Source: Alcanivorax sp. 24
Lineage (GTDB): Bacteria > Pseudomonadota > Gammaproteobacteria > Pseudomonadales > Alcanivoracaceae
Length of the DNA stretch: 64,000 nt
Assembly: GCF_004360225.1 (NCBI RefSeq)
Contig: NZ_SNUA01000001.1
Coordinates: 372,001-436,000, forward strand
Direction of reading: 5' to 3'
The notes beneath the pieces were generated by a model that saw nothing but the letters and a program-made list of their open reading frames with translations, did not search any database and was not told the DNA's origin. Position numbers and translations under genes: made by a program. Within the stretch, counting starts at the first letter, position 1; each line of letters begins with the position of its first letter. This document shows, in pieces, positions 1-7,002 of the stretch.

Positions 1-486
1 TGGCTGATGGCGATCAACTTCGATGCGGTGGTGTGCATGACCCGGGCTTTCCTGCCTCTGCTGCGGCAGCGGCCGGCGGCCAGGATCGTCAATGTGTCCA
101 GCCTGTTCGGTTTGATCAGCCCGGCCGGACAGACCGCCTACTGTGCCAGTAAATTCGCGGTGAGGGGGTTTTCCAATGCGCTGCGTCTGGAATTGAACGG
201 CGGCCCCGTCGGTGTAACGGTGGTGCACCCCGGTGGTATCGCCACCGCCATTGCCGACAGCGCCAGGGTGCCGGAAGGGATCACTGAACGGGAGTGGACG
301 ATCCGGCGGGAGCGCGCCCGCAAGCTGCTGCGCATGCTGCCCTCGAAAGCGGCGCGAATCATCGTCAACGGCATTCTCAAGGACAAAGCCCGGGTGATCG
401 TCGGCAATGACGCGCTTGTCCTGTCCTGGCTGGAGCGTTTGATGCCGGTGAGTTACTGGCGGTTGATTCCGGGACTGAGTGGCTGA
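1..486 (+). CDS. Short-chain dehydrogenase/reductase (SDR), 5' end cut off by window edge
   Basis: The frame is open from the first base and ends at a TGA, so the gene starts upstream of the window. The visible part carries classical SDR marks: an NVSS segment on strand beta-5, the catalytic YCASK (YxxxK) motif about 40 residues in, and an HPGGI segment after it that shapes the cofactor pocket. The N-terminal glycine-rich NAD(P)-binding motif lies outside the window. The tail is basic and then hydrophobic. By family this is an NAD(P)-dependent oxidoreductase; the substrate cannot be told. The next gene on the same strand, a hydrolase, begins about 130 bp downstream, so co-transcription is possible but not shown. 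Confidence 0.85.
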   Translation, partial: WLMAINFDAVVCMTRAFLPLLRQRPAARIVNVSSLFGLISPAGQTAYCASKFAVRGFSNALRLELNGGPVGVTVVHPGGIATAIADSARVPEGITEREWTIRRERARKLLRMLPSKAARIIVNGILKDKARVIVGNDALVLSWLERLMPVSYWRLIPGLSG

Positions 487-616
487 GGAACCTCATGCCG
501 GACTGGAACCGGCCTCTCTCCATATACTAAGTGGTGCTCCCCCAGAGGGGATTCCGGGGCTCGCCCCGGGGTGACGGGGCGGTTGCCAGAAACGCCCAGG
601 AAAAAAGGAAACGGAT

Positions 617-1576
617 ATGGGATACCTGCTGAGTGGCGTGTTGATCCTGGTGCTGCTGATCGCGTTGGGACTTTTCGTGTTTACCGTGATGACAGTGCGC
701 AAAGTACGGTTCGGCTTGCCGCCGGAGGGTCGTTTCATCACGGTCATGGGCAACCGCATTCACTACATCGAGCAAGGCAGTGGACCGGAAACCCTGTTGC
801 TGATCCATGGGCTGAGCGGGGTTTCCCAGCACTTCTCCTACAAAGTGCTGGGAGAGCTGGCCAAGGACTACCGGGTGGTGGCCATTGACCGCCCTGGCAG
901 CGGTTATTCGGAGCGCGCGGCGCGCTCTTCCGCGTCCCTGGTGGTTCAGGCCGATGTGGTGGCTGGTGTCATCGACGCCTTGCAACTGGGTAAGCCGATG
1001 CTGGTGGGGCACTCGCTGGGCGGAGCCCTGTCGCTGGCCACCGCGTTGCGGCATCCGGACAAGGTGCGGGGGCTGGCACTGATCGCGCCGTTGACCCATA
1101 TGCCCGCCGCGGGGCCCTCCAAGGCGTTTGCCGCCCTGGGCATACGCCCGTCCTGGTTGCGCCAATTGGTGGCCTGGACCTTGATGGTGCCGATGGCCAT
1201 GCGTTATCGCGAAAAGGTGCTGGATATCGTGTTCGGGCCGGAAACGGTGCCGGCCGACTATGCCATACGCGGCGGTGGAGCGCTCGGCCTGAGACCCAGC
1301 CATTTCATCGCGGCGTCACAGGATTTGCTGGCACTGGATGGCGTGGTGCCGGCGCTGCAGCAGCGCTACGCTGATCTGCAAGTGCCGGTGCGGATTCTCT
1401 ATGGTCGTGGCGACCGCATTCTCGATCCCCGGGAGCAGGGGCAGGGGATGGTGGACCGATTCCCGGACAGAGTGGAGCTGGAACTCATCGAAGGCGGCCA
1501 CATGTTGCCGCTGACCCAGCCGGATGTGACCACGGATTTCATCCAGCGCAGCATGCGGGCCTTGCCGCCGGTCTGA
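617..1576 (+). CDS. Membrane-anchored alpha/beta-fold hydrolase
   Basis: A 319-residue protein. Residues 3-26 form one hydrophobic segment, probably an inner-membrane anchor. The rest is a complete alpha/beta-hydrolase domain: an LLIHGL oxyanion-region motif near 61-66, the nucleophile elbow GHSLGG with Ser133, a likely acid Asp266 in GRGD, and the catalytic His295 in EGGH. All three triad members are in the expected order and spacing. An AGGAAA-type ribosome site lies a few bases before the ATG. The family includes esterases, lipases and haloalkane or C-C hydrolases, so the substrate is unknown; a lipid ester is only a guess from the membrane anchor. Confidence 0.85.
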   Translation: MGYLLSGVLILVLLIALGLFVFTVMTVRKVRFGLPPEGRFITVMGNRIHYIEQGSGPETLLLIHGLSGVSQHFSYKVLGELAKDYRVVAIDRPGSGYSERAARSSASLVVQADVVAGVIDALQLGKPMLVGHSLGGALSLATALRHPDKVRGLALIAPLTHMPAAGPSKAFAALGIRPSWLRQLVAWTLMVPMAMRYREKVLDIVFGPETVPADYAIRGGGALGLRPSHFIAASQDLLALDGVVPALQQRYADLQVPVRILYGRGDRILDPREQGQGMVDRFPDRVELELIEGGHMLPLTQPDVTTDFIQRSMRALPPV

Positions 1577-1660
1577 GGCCGGGAAAGCCGGGGTGGTCCG
1601 AAGATAGGCGCATTGGTTGCTCCCCGCGTACAATGCCGGTTTACCGCCTCGGGATCCGCC

Positions 1661-2500
1661 ATGCTCAGTTACCGTCACAGTTATCACGCCGGCAGTTTCG
1701 CCGATGTCCTCAAGCATCTGGTGGAAGTGGCGATCCTCGATTATCTGCGGCTCAAACCCAAGCCGTTCACGGTGCACGATACCCACGGCGGCGCCGGGCG
1801 CTATGCCATTGACGATGCGCACATGCAAAAAACCGGCGAGTATGTGGACGGTATCGCCCGTCTGTTCGGTATGCGTACCGGCGTGGCGGCGGTGGACCGT
1901 TATCTGTCGGTGGTGGCGCAACTCAATCCGGTGGGGCGTCTGAGCCATTACCCCGGATCCCCCCTGATTGCCGCCCACCTGCTGCGTGAGCAGGACCGCC
2001 TGCAATGTACGGAACTGCACGGCACCGACTTTGAACTACTGCGGCGGGAGTTCGCTGGAGACAGAAGAGTGCGGGTGGAGAAACAGGATGCCTGGCAGGG
2101 CATGAAGGCGTTGCTGCCGCCAACACACCGTCGTGGATTGGTCCTGATCGATCCGTCCTACGAACTGGAAGCGGATTACACCCAGGTGGTGGAAGCGGTG
2201 CGTCTGGCGCTGCGCAAATTCGCCACCGCCACCTACGCGATCTGGTATCCGGTGTTGGAGCGCAACCGTACCGAGCGCTTCGTGCGTCGGTTCGTGGAGG
2301 CGGACATGCCGAATCTGTTGCGGGTGGAATGCTGTGTCCGCGCCGACGCCAGTGGACGTGGCATGACCGGCTCCGGAATGCTGGTGGTCAATCCGCCTTA
2401 TACCCTGGCCGGTAACATGGAGCAGGTGATGCCGGTGTTGCAGGCGGCGCTGGGGGATGGTCACGGCCACCATCGGGTGGCGCGGCTTACTGGAGAGTGA
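1661..2500 (+). CDS. rlmJ: 23S rRNA (adenine-2030-N6)-methyltransferase RlmJ
   Basis: A 279-residue protein, the usual length of RlmJ, which methylates A2030 of 23S rRNA using S-adenosylmethionine. The start was set at MLSYRHSYHAG, the family's conserved N-terminus (LSYRHxxHAGNxADV-like); the frame extends 16 codons upstream without conserved sequence. DTHGGAGRY near residue 46 is the SAM-binding region. The catalytic motif reads DPSYE (in LVLIDPSYE), where E. coli has DPPYE; this Ser substitution is the only oddity. A second NPPY motif lies near the C-terminus. The gene is convergent with lysA, and a perfect REP hairpin lies between them. Confidence 0.93.
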   Translation: MLSYRHSYHAGSFADVLKHLVEVAILDYLRLKPKPFTVHDTHGGAGRYAIDDAHMQKTGEYVDGIARLFGMRTGVAAVDRYLSVVAQLNPVGRLSHYPGSPLIAAHLLREQDRLQCTELHGTDFELLRREFAGDRRVRVEKQDAWQGMKALLPPTHRRGLVLIDPSYELEADYTQVVEAVRLALRKFATATYAIWYPVLERNRTERFVRRFVEADMPNLLRVECCVRADASGRGMTGSGMLVVNPPYTLAGNMEQVMPVLQAALGDGHGHHRVARLTGE

Positions 2501-2530
2501 GCGAGCAGCGGTATCGAGACGCGTGGGCCG

Positions 2531-2609
2531 GCTGATTCGCTGCCAAGGCAGCTTCCCACAGAGAGGGCTACGAAGCCGCCGTGGGAAGCTGCCTTGGCAG
2601 CGAATCAGC
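2531..2609. repeat. REP-type cruciform between convergent rlmJ and lysA
   Basis: Two perfect 29-bp inverted arms (2531-2559 and 2581-2609) are separated by 21 bp. Each arm contains the smaller palindrome CTGCCAAGGCAG followed by CTTCCCAC. It belongs to the same family as the elements near 15.7, 23.8, 32.6, 34.7 and 39.6 kb. It lies between two converging genes and could end transcription from both sides; that role is inferred. Confidence 0.9.
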
Positions 2610-2683
2610 GCAGGCGGTCTGTTCCTCAACGGTGTGGAACAGTAATGGACCGCTGACCGCGATGCCTGGCGTCCGTAGTCTCT

Positions 2684-3925
2684 TCAGGGCAGCAGCGTTT
2701 CCAGCTTGAGCTGATCCTCGATGGTTTCCCGCTGACGCACCACGAAGGCCTGATCGCCATCCACCAGAATCTCCGCGGGCCGGCCACGGCTGTTGTAGTT
2801 GCTGGCCATGGCGAAACCGTAGGCGCCGGCGGAGCGCACCGCCAGCAGATCGCCGGCTTCCAGCGCCAGGGCCCGGTCCTTGCCGAGGAAGTCGCCGGTT
2901 TCGCACACCGGACCGACGATATCCCAGTCCCTGCAATCCGCCTCGTGCGGCGTCACCGGCACGATGTCCTGCCAGGCGGAGTAGAGACTGGGGCGGATCA
3001 GATCGTTCATGGCGCCGTCGACGATGGCGAAGTTGCGATGCTCGGTGGGCTTCAGGAACAGCACCTGGGTCAGAAACACGCCGGCATTGGCGGCGATGGC
3101 GCGGCCCGGTTCGATGTGCACCGGCAATTCGCCGGGAATATGCCGCAGCAGAGCGGCCACGTAGTCCTCATGGGCCGGTGGCGTCTCATCGTTGTAGGTG
3201 ACACCGAGACCGCCGCCCAGATCCAGATGATGGATCTCGATGCCCAGTTCCTGCAGTTCGGTCAGCAATGCCAGCACCCGCTCCAGTGCGTCCTCGAACG
3301 GCTCCAGACGGGTCAACTGGCTGCCGATGTGGCAGTCGATGCCGAGAATCCGGATGTGCGGCAGTTCCGCCGCCCGCTGATACAGCGCCGGCGCCTTGCG
3401 GATATCGACGCCGAATTTGTTTTCCTTGAGGCCGGTCGAGATATACGGATGGGTCTGGGCGTCGACGTCCGGATTGACACGGATGGCGATGGGCGCTTGC
3501 TGGCCCAGTTCGCCGGCCACCAGGTTGAGCAGTTCCAGTTCCGCCGCCGATTCCACGTTGAAACAGTGAATGCCGACCTGCAGGGCCCGGGCCATCTCGT
3601 CGGCGGTCTTGCCGACGCCGGAGAAAACGATCTTGTCCGGAGCACCGCCAGCGCGCAGCACCCGCTCCAACTCGCCGCCGGAAACGATGTCGAACCCGGC
3701 GCCGCAGCGGGCCAGTACATTGAGCACCGCCACGTTGCTGTTGGCCTTCACCGCGTAGCAAACCTGATGGGGGTGATCGCCAAAGGCGTCATCGAAGGCG
3801 CGGTAGTGTGTTTCCAGGGCCGCCCGGGAATACACATACAGCGGGGTGCCAAAGCGTTCGGCCAGCAATGCCAGAGGCAGTTCCTCGACGTACAGGGTGC
3901 CGTCGCGGTAGGGAAAATGATCCAT
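2684..3925 (-). CDS. lysA: Diaminopimelate decarboxylase
   Basis: A PLP enzyme of alanine-racemase fold type III that decarboxylates meso-diaminopimelate to L-lysine, the last step of lysine synthesis. With the chosen start (MDHFPYRDG) it has 413 residues. The PLP lysine is Lys60 in CYAVKANSN; HIGSQ, a GGGLG phosphate-binding stretch, IEPGRAI and CETGD (active-site Cys) follow in the usual order, then the SAGAYG segment. An ATG three codons upstream (3934) is possible, but the AGGA ribosome site is better spaced for the start used. It lies 13 bp after lptM and is probably co-transcribed with it. No dapF follows, unlike in Pseudomonas. Confidence 0.95.
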   Translation of the reverse strand: MDHFPYRDGTLYVEELPLALLAERFGTPLYVYSRAALETHYRAFDDAFGDHPHQVCYAVKANSNVAVLNVLARCGAGFDIVSGGELERVLRAGGAPDKIVFSGVGKTADEMARALQVGIHCFNVESAAELELLNLVAGELGQQAPIAIRVNPDVDAQTHPYISTGLKENKFGVDIRKAPALYQRAAELPHIRILGIDCHIGSQLTRLEPFEDALERVLALLTELQELGIEIHHLDLGGGLGVTYNDETPPAHEDYVAALLRHIPGELPVHIEPGRAIAANAGVFLTQVLFLKPTEHRNFAIVDGAMNDLIRPSLYSAWQDIVPVTPHEADCRDWDIVGPVCETGDFLGKDRALALEAGDLLAVRSAGAYGFAMASNYNSRGRPAEILVDGDQAFVVRQRETIEDQLKLETLLP

Positions 3926-3938
3926 GGGGCTCATCCTG

Positions 3939-4109
3939 TTAATGCGGGTCCTGGTCCGAATCGTCGTCTTGGTCCTCGGCCGGCGCCTGTTCCGGCGTCG
4001 ACGGTTGATCCTGGGGTTGGGGCGGCGGGGCCGGCTCGGCGAAGTAGAGCGGGCCTTTCTGGCCGCAACCGCTCAACAGCACCAGCACCAACAGGCTCAA
4101 TGCACGCAT
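3939..4109 (-). CDS. lptM: LptM-type lipoprotein (LPS translocon maturation chaperone, formerly YifL/LppL)
   Basis: A 56-residue lipoprotein found by reading the minus strand upstream of lysA. It starts MRALSLLVLVLLSGCGQKGPLYF: a short hydrophobic signal, lipobox LSGC with the lipidated cysteine at 15, then the GQKGPLY block that defines the LptM/YifL family. The rest is low-complexity Pro/Gln/Asp sequence ending in an acidic tail. In E. coli LptM binds the LptD-LptE translocon and helps oxidative maturation of LptD. A GGAG ribosome site lies 6 bases before the ATG. Position directly before lysA matches pseudomonads (lppL-lysA). The acidic C-terminus is not conserved in my memory of the family. 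Confidence 0.9.
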   Translation of the reverse strand: MRALSLLVLVLLSGCGQKGPLYFAEPAPPPQPQDQPSTPEQAPAEDQDDDSDQDPH

Positions 4110-4235
4110 GAAAGGCTCCGGGATACAGCGTTGAATGCGGCGAGTATAGCGGTTTCCAGGGGGCGGTTAATACCGTGGCGGCCGGGTTTCTGGTGATTGG
4201 CTGCGCGCGGCGGGCGACGAAGGGCATCGATGGAC

Positions 4236-4263
4236 TTGCCAAAAAACACCACTGGCCTAATAT
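4236..4263 (+). promoter_or_regulatory. Predicted sigma-70 promoter upstream of rnk
   Basis: TTGCCA and TAATAT are separated by 16 bp. Transcription would start near 4270, about 15 bp before the terminator hairpin listed next, giving rnk a leader of about 155 nt. This is a prediction from consensus only. Confidence 0.55.
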
Positions 4264-4282
4264 CAGAGAACAACAACCCTGC

Positions 4283-4308
4283 GGCGTTCCCATCGGAACG
4301 CCGTTTTT
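4283..4308 (+). terminator. Intrinsic terminator in the rnk leader
   Basis: Perfect 8-bp stem (GGCGTTCC / GGAACGCC) with a 4-base loop (CATC) followed by GTTTTT on the plus strand. No plus-strand gene ends upstream: lptM runs the other way. It may be an attenuator of rnk, the end of a very short RNA, or a relic of the missing cyaY gene. Confidence 0.75.
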
Positions 4309-4427
4309 ATAGTGGCCGCTGTCCATGGCGGTCATTTCCGGACGGTCACCGGGGTGATGTGAAAAGTCGTTGCCGGTGATGTTTTGCCCGCGCTCCGCGA
4401 GAGGGGCGCTTCCACAGGAGTATGAAC

Positions 4428-4826
4428 ATGTTGCCGCCACCCATTACGGTGTCGCGATTGGATGTCAGCCGTATCGAACCGCTGCTGGACGACCTGGATG
4501 ATGACCAGGTACTGGGATTGGAAGACGAACTGCTACGGGCCACGGTGGTGGACCCTCGCAGCATGCCGGCGGATGTGGTGACGATGAACTCCCGGGTCCG
4601 CTGCCGCGAGGAAAACAGCGGCCGGGAGTGGTCGGTGACACTGGTGTACCCGCAAGACGCGGGTAAGCCAGACACGGTGTCGGTATTGGCGCCGGTGGGC
4701 GCGGCCTTGCTGGGATTGTCCAAGGGGCAGAGCATCGACTGGCCGGGCCGTAACGGCCGCACCCTGCGTATCGTCATCCTTGAAGTGGAGTACCAGCCGG
4801 AAGCCGCCGGCGACTACGATCTGTGA
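4428..4826 (+). CDS. rnk: Regulator of nucleoside diphosphate kinase (Rnk, GreA/GreB-like)
   Basis: A 132-residue protein. The N-terminal part is a short helical region; the C-terminal part (from about residue 50) is a GreA/GreB-type FKBP-like domain, seen in VTLVYPQDA, VSVLAPVGAALLGL and the GQSIDW turn near the end. Rnk binds RNA polymerase in competition with Gre factors but has a short coiled coil and does not stimulate cleavage. Two ATGs six bases apart are available; the second is used because AGGAG then has a 7-base spacing. The position beside lptM-lysA matches pseudomonads, where cyaY would also be present. Confidence 0.88.
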   Translation: MLPPPITVSRLDVSRIEPLLDDLDDDQVLGLEDELLRATVVDPRSMPADVVTMNSRVRCREENSGREWSVTLVYPQDAGKPDTVSVLAPVGAALLGLSKGQSIDWPGRNGRTLRIVILEVEYQPEAAGDYDL

Positions 4827-4891
4827 TCGCGCCGGGCCTGCGCCCGGCGTTGCCGACCCTGCCGTTTTCATTACCTGGAGAGATAGCCGCC

Positions 4892-5374
4892 ATGAGCCTG
4901 GATAGCGTGCGCGCGTTTTTCACCGAAAAAGCACCGGAGATTCGCATCATCGAGCTGGACACCAGCACCGCCACGGTGGCGCTGGCCGCCCGGGCACACG
5001 GTGTCGAGCCCGGACAGATCGCCAAAACGCTGGCGTTCCGGGTCGGTGAGCGGGAAGTCCTGGTGGTGGCCCGCGGCGACGCCCGTATCGATAACCGCAA
5101 AATGCGCGCGGTATTCGAGGGCAAAGCGAAAATGCTCGACGCGGAGACCGTCTTGGCGCTCACCGGCCACCCGGTGGGCGGCGTCTGTCCTTTCGGGCTG
5201 GCCACGCCGCTGCCGGTGTATTGTGACCAATCCCTGCGCGTCTACGACGAAGTGATTCCCGCCGCTGGTGCCACCCACAGCGCGGTGCGCATCGCGCCGC
5301 GGCGGCTGGTGGAACTGGTGGAAGGCGAGTGGGTGGACGTCTGTCAATTGCCGGAACCCGCCAACGGGGAGTGA
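4892..5374 (+). CDS. YbaK/EbsC-type aminoacyl-tRNA deacylase (INS superfamily)
   Basis: A 160-residue single-domain protein of the YbaK/ProX family, whose members hydrolyse wrongly charged tRNAs such as Cys-tRNA(Pro) or Ala-tRNA(Pro). The conserved lysine of the fold is Lys45 in GQIAKTLAF; a GGVCPFG loop near residues 93-99 and the GATHSAVRI segment near 130 are typical of the YbaK branch. The start at MSLDSVRAF has GGAG 9-10 bases upstream; the frame is open further upstream but without conserved sequence. It follows rnk by 65 bp. Which mischarged tRNA is the substrate cannot be decided from sequence alone. Confidence 0.85.
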   Translation: MSLDSVRAFFTEKAPEIRIIELDTSTATVALAARAHGVEPGQIAKTLAFRVGEREVLVVARGDARIDNRKMRAVFEGKAKMLDAETVLALTGHPVGGVCPFGLATPLPVYCDQSLRVYDEVIPAAGATHSAVRIAPRRLVELVEGEWVDVCQLPEPANGE

Positions 5375-5406
5375 TTGCGCCATCGGTCCTGGGGGAGATT
5401 TGCGAT

Positions 5407-5429
5407 GAGAATGCTTATTATTTATTCTC
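5407..5429. promoter_or_regulatory. Fur-box-like operator of fec module 1
   Basis: GAGAATGCTTATTATTTAT matches the 19-bp Fur consensus at about 12 positions, and the outer GAGAAT / ATTCTC pair forms an inverted repeat. It sits 31 bp before the sigma-factor start, where Fur would block transcription when iron is plentiful. Confidence 0.6.
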
Positions 5430-5459
5430 TGCGCTTCACCTCTTCCTTCGGACACCGGC

Positions 5460-5987
5460 ATGGCACAGGGCAAAGTGGCCGGCACTCGGCTGCGTAAACA
5501 GCTGGGCACCCTCTATGTGGACCATCACGGCTGGCTGTCGTCCTGGTTACAGGCCCGCCTGGGTTGCTCCCATACCGCCGCGGACCTGGCTCAGGATACC
5601 TATGTGCGTTTGCTGGTGCGGGGCTATCTGCCCGAGCCGGAGCAATCCCGCCGTCACCTGAGGCGGATCGCCAGTGGCTTGATGGTCGATCTCCATCGCC
5701 GCCGCCGTATCGAAGCCGCCTACCGGGACGCGCTGCACGCCCTGCCTGAGCCGGAAGTGCCGTCGGAGGAAATCCGGGCCGAGGTGATCGATACTCTCGT
5801 GCGCATTGATGCTCTGCTGCATAAGTTGCCGGCCAAGCCCCGGCGAGCCTTTCTCCTGTCTCGCCTGGATGGCCTGTCCTATCCGCAAATCGCGCAACGG
5901 CTCGAGGTTTCCGTGTCCTCGGTGGAGAAATACATTGCCCGGGCGCTGGAGGTCTGTTTCATCGCCGCGTTGGAGTCGCGGCCGTGA
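5460..5987 (+). CDS. FecI-family ECF sigma factor, module 1
   Basis: A 175-residue ECF sigma factor. Region 2 is seen in LYVDHHGWLSSWLQ and the AADLAQDTYVRLL core-binding and -10 recognition helices (residues 20-60). Region 4 is seen in PRRAFLLSRLDGLSYPQIAQ and a VSSVEKYIARAL recognition helix near the end. This is the FecI/PvdS/FpvI branch, which drives transcription of a nearby TonB receptor when a cell-surface signal arrives through FecR. The next gene is a fecR that starts inside its stop (GTGA). A Fur-box-like site precedes it. The ribosome site is weak. The inducing siderophore cannot be named. Confidence 0.9.
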   Translation: MAQGKVAGTRLRKQLGTLYVDHHGWLSSWLQARLGCSHTAADLAQDTYVRLLVRGYLPEPEQSRRHLRRIASGLMVDLHRRRRIEAAYRDALHALPEPEVPSEEIRAEVIDTLVRIDALLHKLPAKPRRAFLLSRLDGLSYPQIAQRLEVSVSSVEKYIARALEVCFIAALESRP

Positions 5988-6931
5988 CCGCCCGAGTGGA
6001 TCCGCTGGTGGTGCGGGAGGCTGGCCGTTGGCTGGCCCGTTTGGGCAGCGAGGATGTCACCGAGGCGGATCATCAGGCCTGTGACCGCTGGCGGCGGGCG
6101 GACCCTCATCATGAATGGGTCTGGCAGCAGATGACCGCTTTGCAGAACGCCTTCCTGTCCCTGCCGTCCCATGCCTCCCGCAGTGATTTGCTGGAGCGGC
6201 GGGGGACGCTGTCCCGGCGCCAACTGCTCGGCTGGGGCGCGGTGACGCTGTTGTCCGGGGCGCTGGGCTACGGTGGCGTGCGCTCGGGACTGTGGCAGCG
6301 GCAATGGGCCGATTACGCTTCGGGGGTGGGGGAGACCCGGGTCGTGGTGCTGGCCGACGGTACCCGCCTGGTGCTGAACACCGATAGCGCCGTTGACGTG
6401 CGCTTCAATGAAACCACGCGGGATCTTCTGCTGCGCCGTGGAGAAGTCCTGATAACCACCGGCGCCAGCGAAGCTCGCCCGTTTCGCGTGCACGCCGGCA
6501 GCGGTGTCATCCGCCCTCTGGGTACCCGCTTTTCCGTGCGCCTTATGGGGAGAGCGACGCACGTGGGCGTGTTCGAAGGTTTGGTGGAATGGCGGCAAAG
6601 CGGTGCTGATCCGGTGGTTCTGCCCGCGGGGCGGCAAGCGACCTTTGCAGCGGACGGTATTGCCCCGGTGTCCACGCTGCCGGCGGGCGCGGCGGAATGG
6701 GAGCACGGCCGGCTGATTGCCGAGCGCATGACGGTGGCCGGGTTTTCGGCGGAACTGGCCCGTTATCGCCATGGGCTGGTGGACTGTGAACCCGAGGTGG
6801 CGGCGCTGCGGGTTACCGGTGTCTTTCCGCTCACTGACACGGATCAGGCATTGGCGGCACTGGCCCGGGCGCTGCCGGTGAAGGTGACGTACTACACCCC
6901 ATTCTGGGTGCGCATCGAAAAAAAACATTGA
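5984..6931 (+). CDS. FecR-family anti-sigma/regulator, module 1
   Basis: A 315-residue inner-membrane signal transducer with GTG start overlapping the sigma-factor stop by 4 bases. Residues 5-50 form the DUF4880 cytoplasmic domain (AGRWLARLGS, then CDRWRRADPHHEWVW), which binds the sigma factor. One membrane segment follows at about 75-95, directly after an SRRQLLGW pair-of-arginines stretch resembling a Tat signal. The periplasmic FecR domain includes VLADGTRLVLNTDSAV, GEVLITTG, and GTRFSVR. The C-terminal part ends TYYTPFWVRIEKKH and should contact the receptor's STN domain. It closely parallels the second FecR in this window. Confidence 0.9.
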   Translation: MTARVDPLVVREAGRWLARLGSEDVTEADHQACDRWRRADPHHEWVWQQMTALQNAFLSLPSHASRSDLLERRGTLSRRQLLGWGAVTLLSGALGYGGVRSGLWQRQWADYASGVGETRVVVLADGTRLVLNTDSAVDVRFNETTRDLLLRRGEVLITTGASEARPFRVHAGSGVIRPLGTRFSVRLMGRATHVGVFEGLVEWRQSGADPVVLPAGRQATFAADGIAPVSTLPAGAAEWEHGRLIAERMTVAGFSAELARYRHGLVDCEPEVAALRVTGVFPLTDTDQALAALARALPVKVTYYTPFWVRIEKKH

Positions 6932-7002
6932 GGGGGTGGCGGGGCTCGTTCGGAAAACAGGTAGAAGACACTGAATTTCGACGACACCAATAAGGGGACA
7001 CC

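Noticed and set aside
487-616. Possible terminator between the SDR gene and the hydrolase (CCGGGGCTCGCCCCGG palindrome)
   Set aside because: No T-run follows, and the palindrome may be an ordinary GC-rich genomic repeat; not enough to call.
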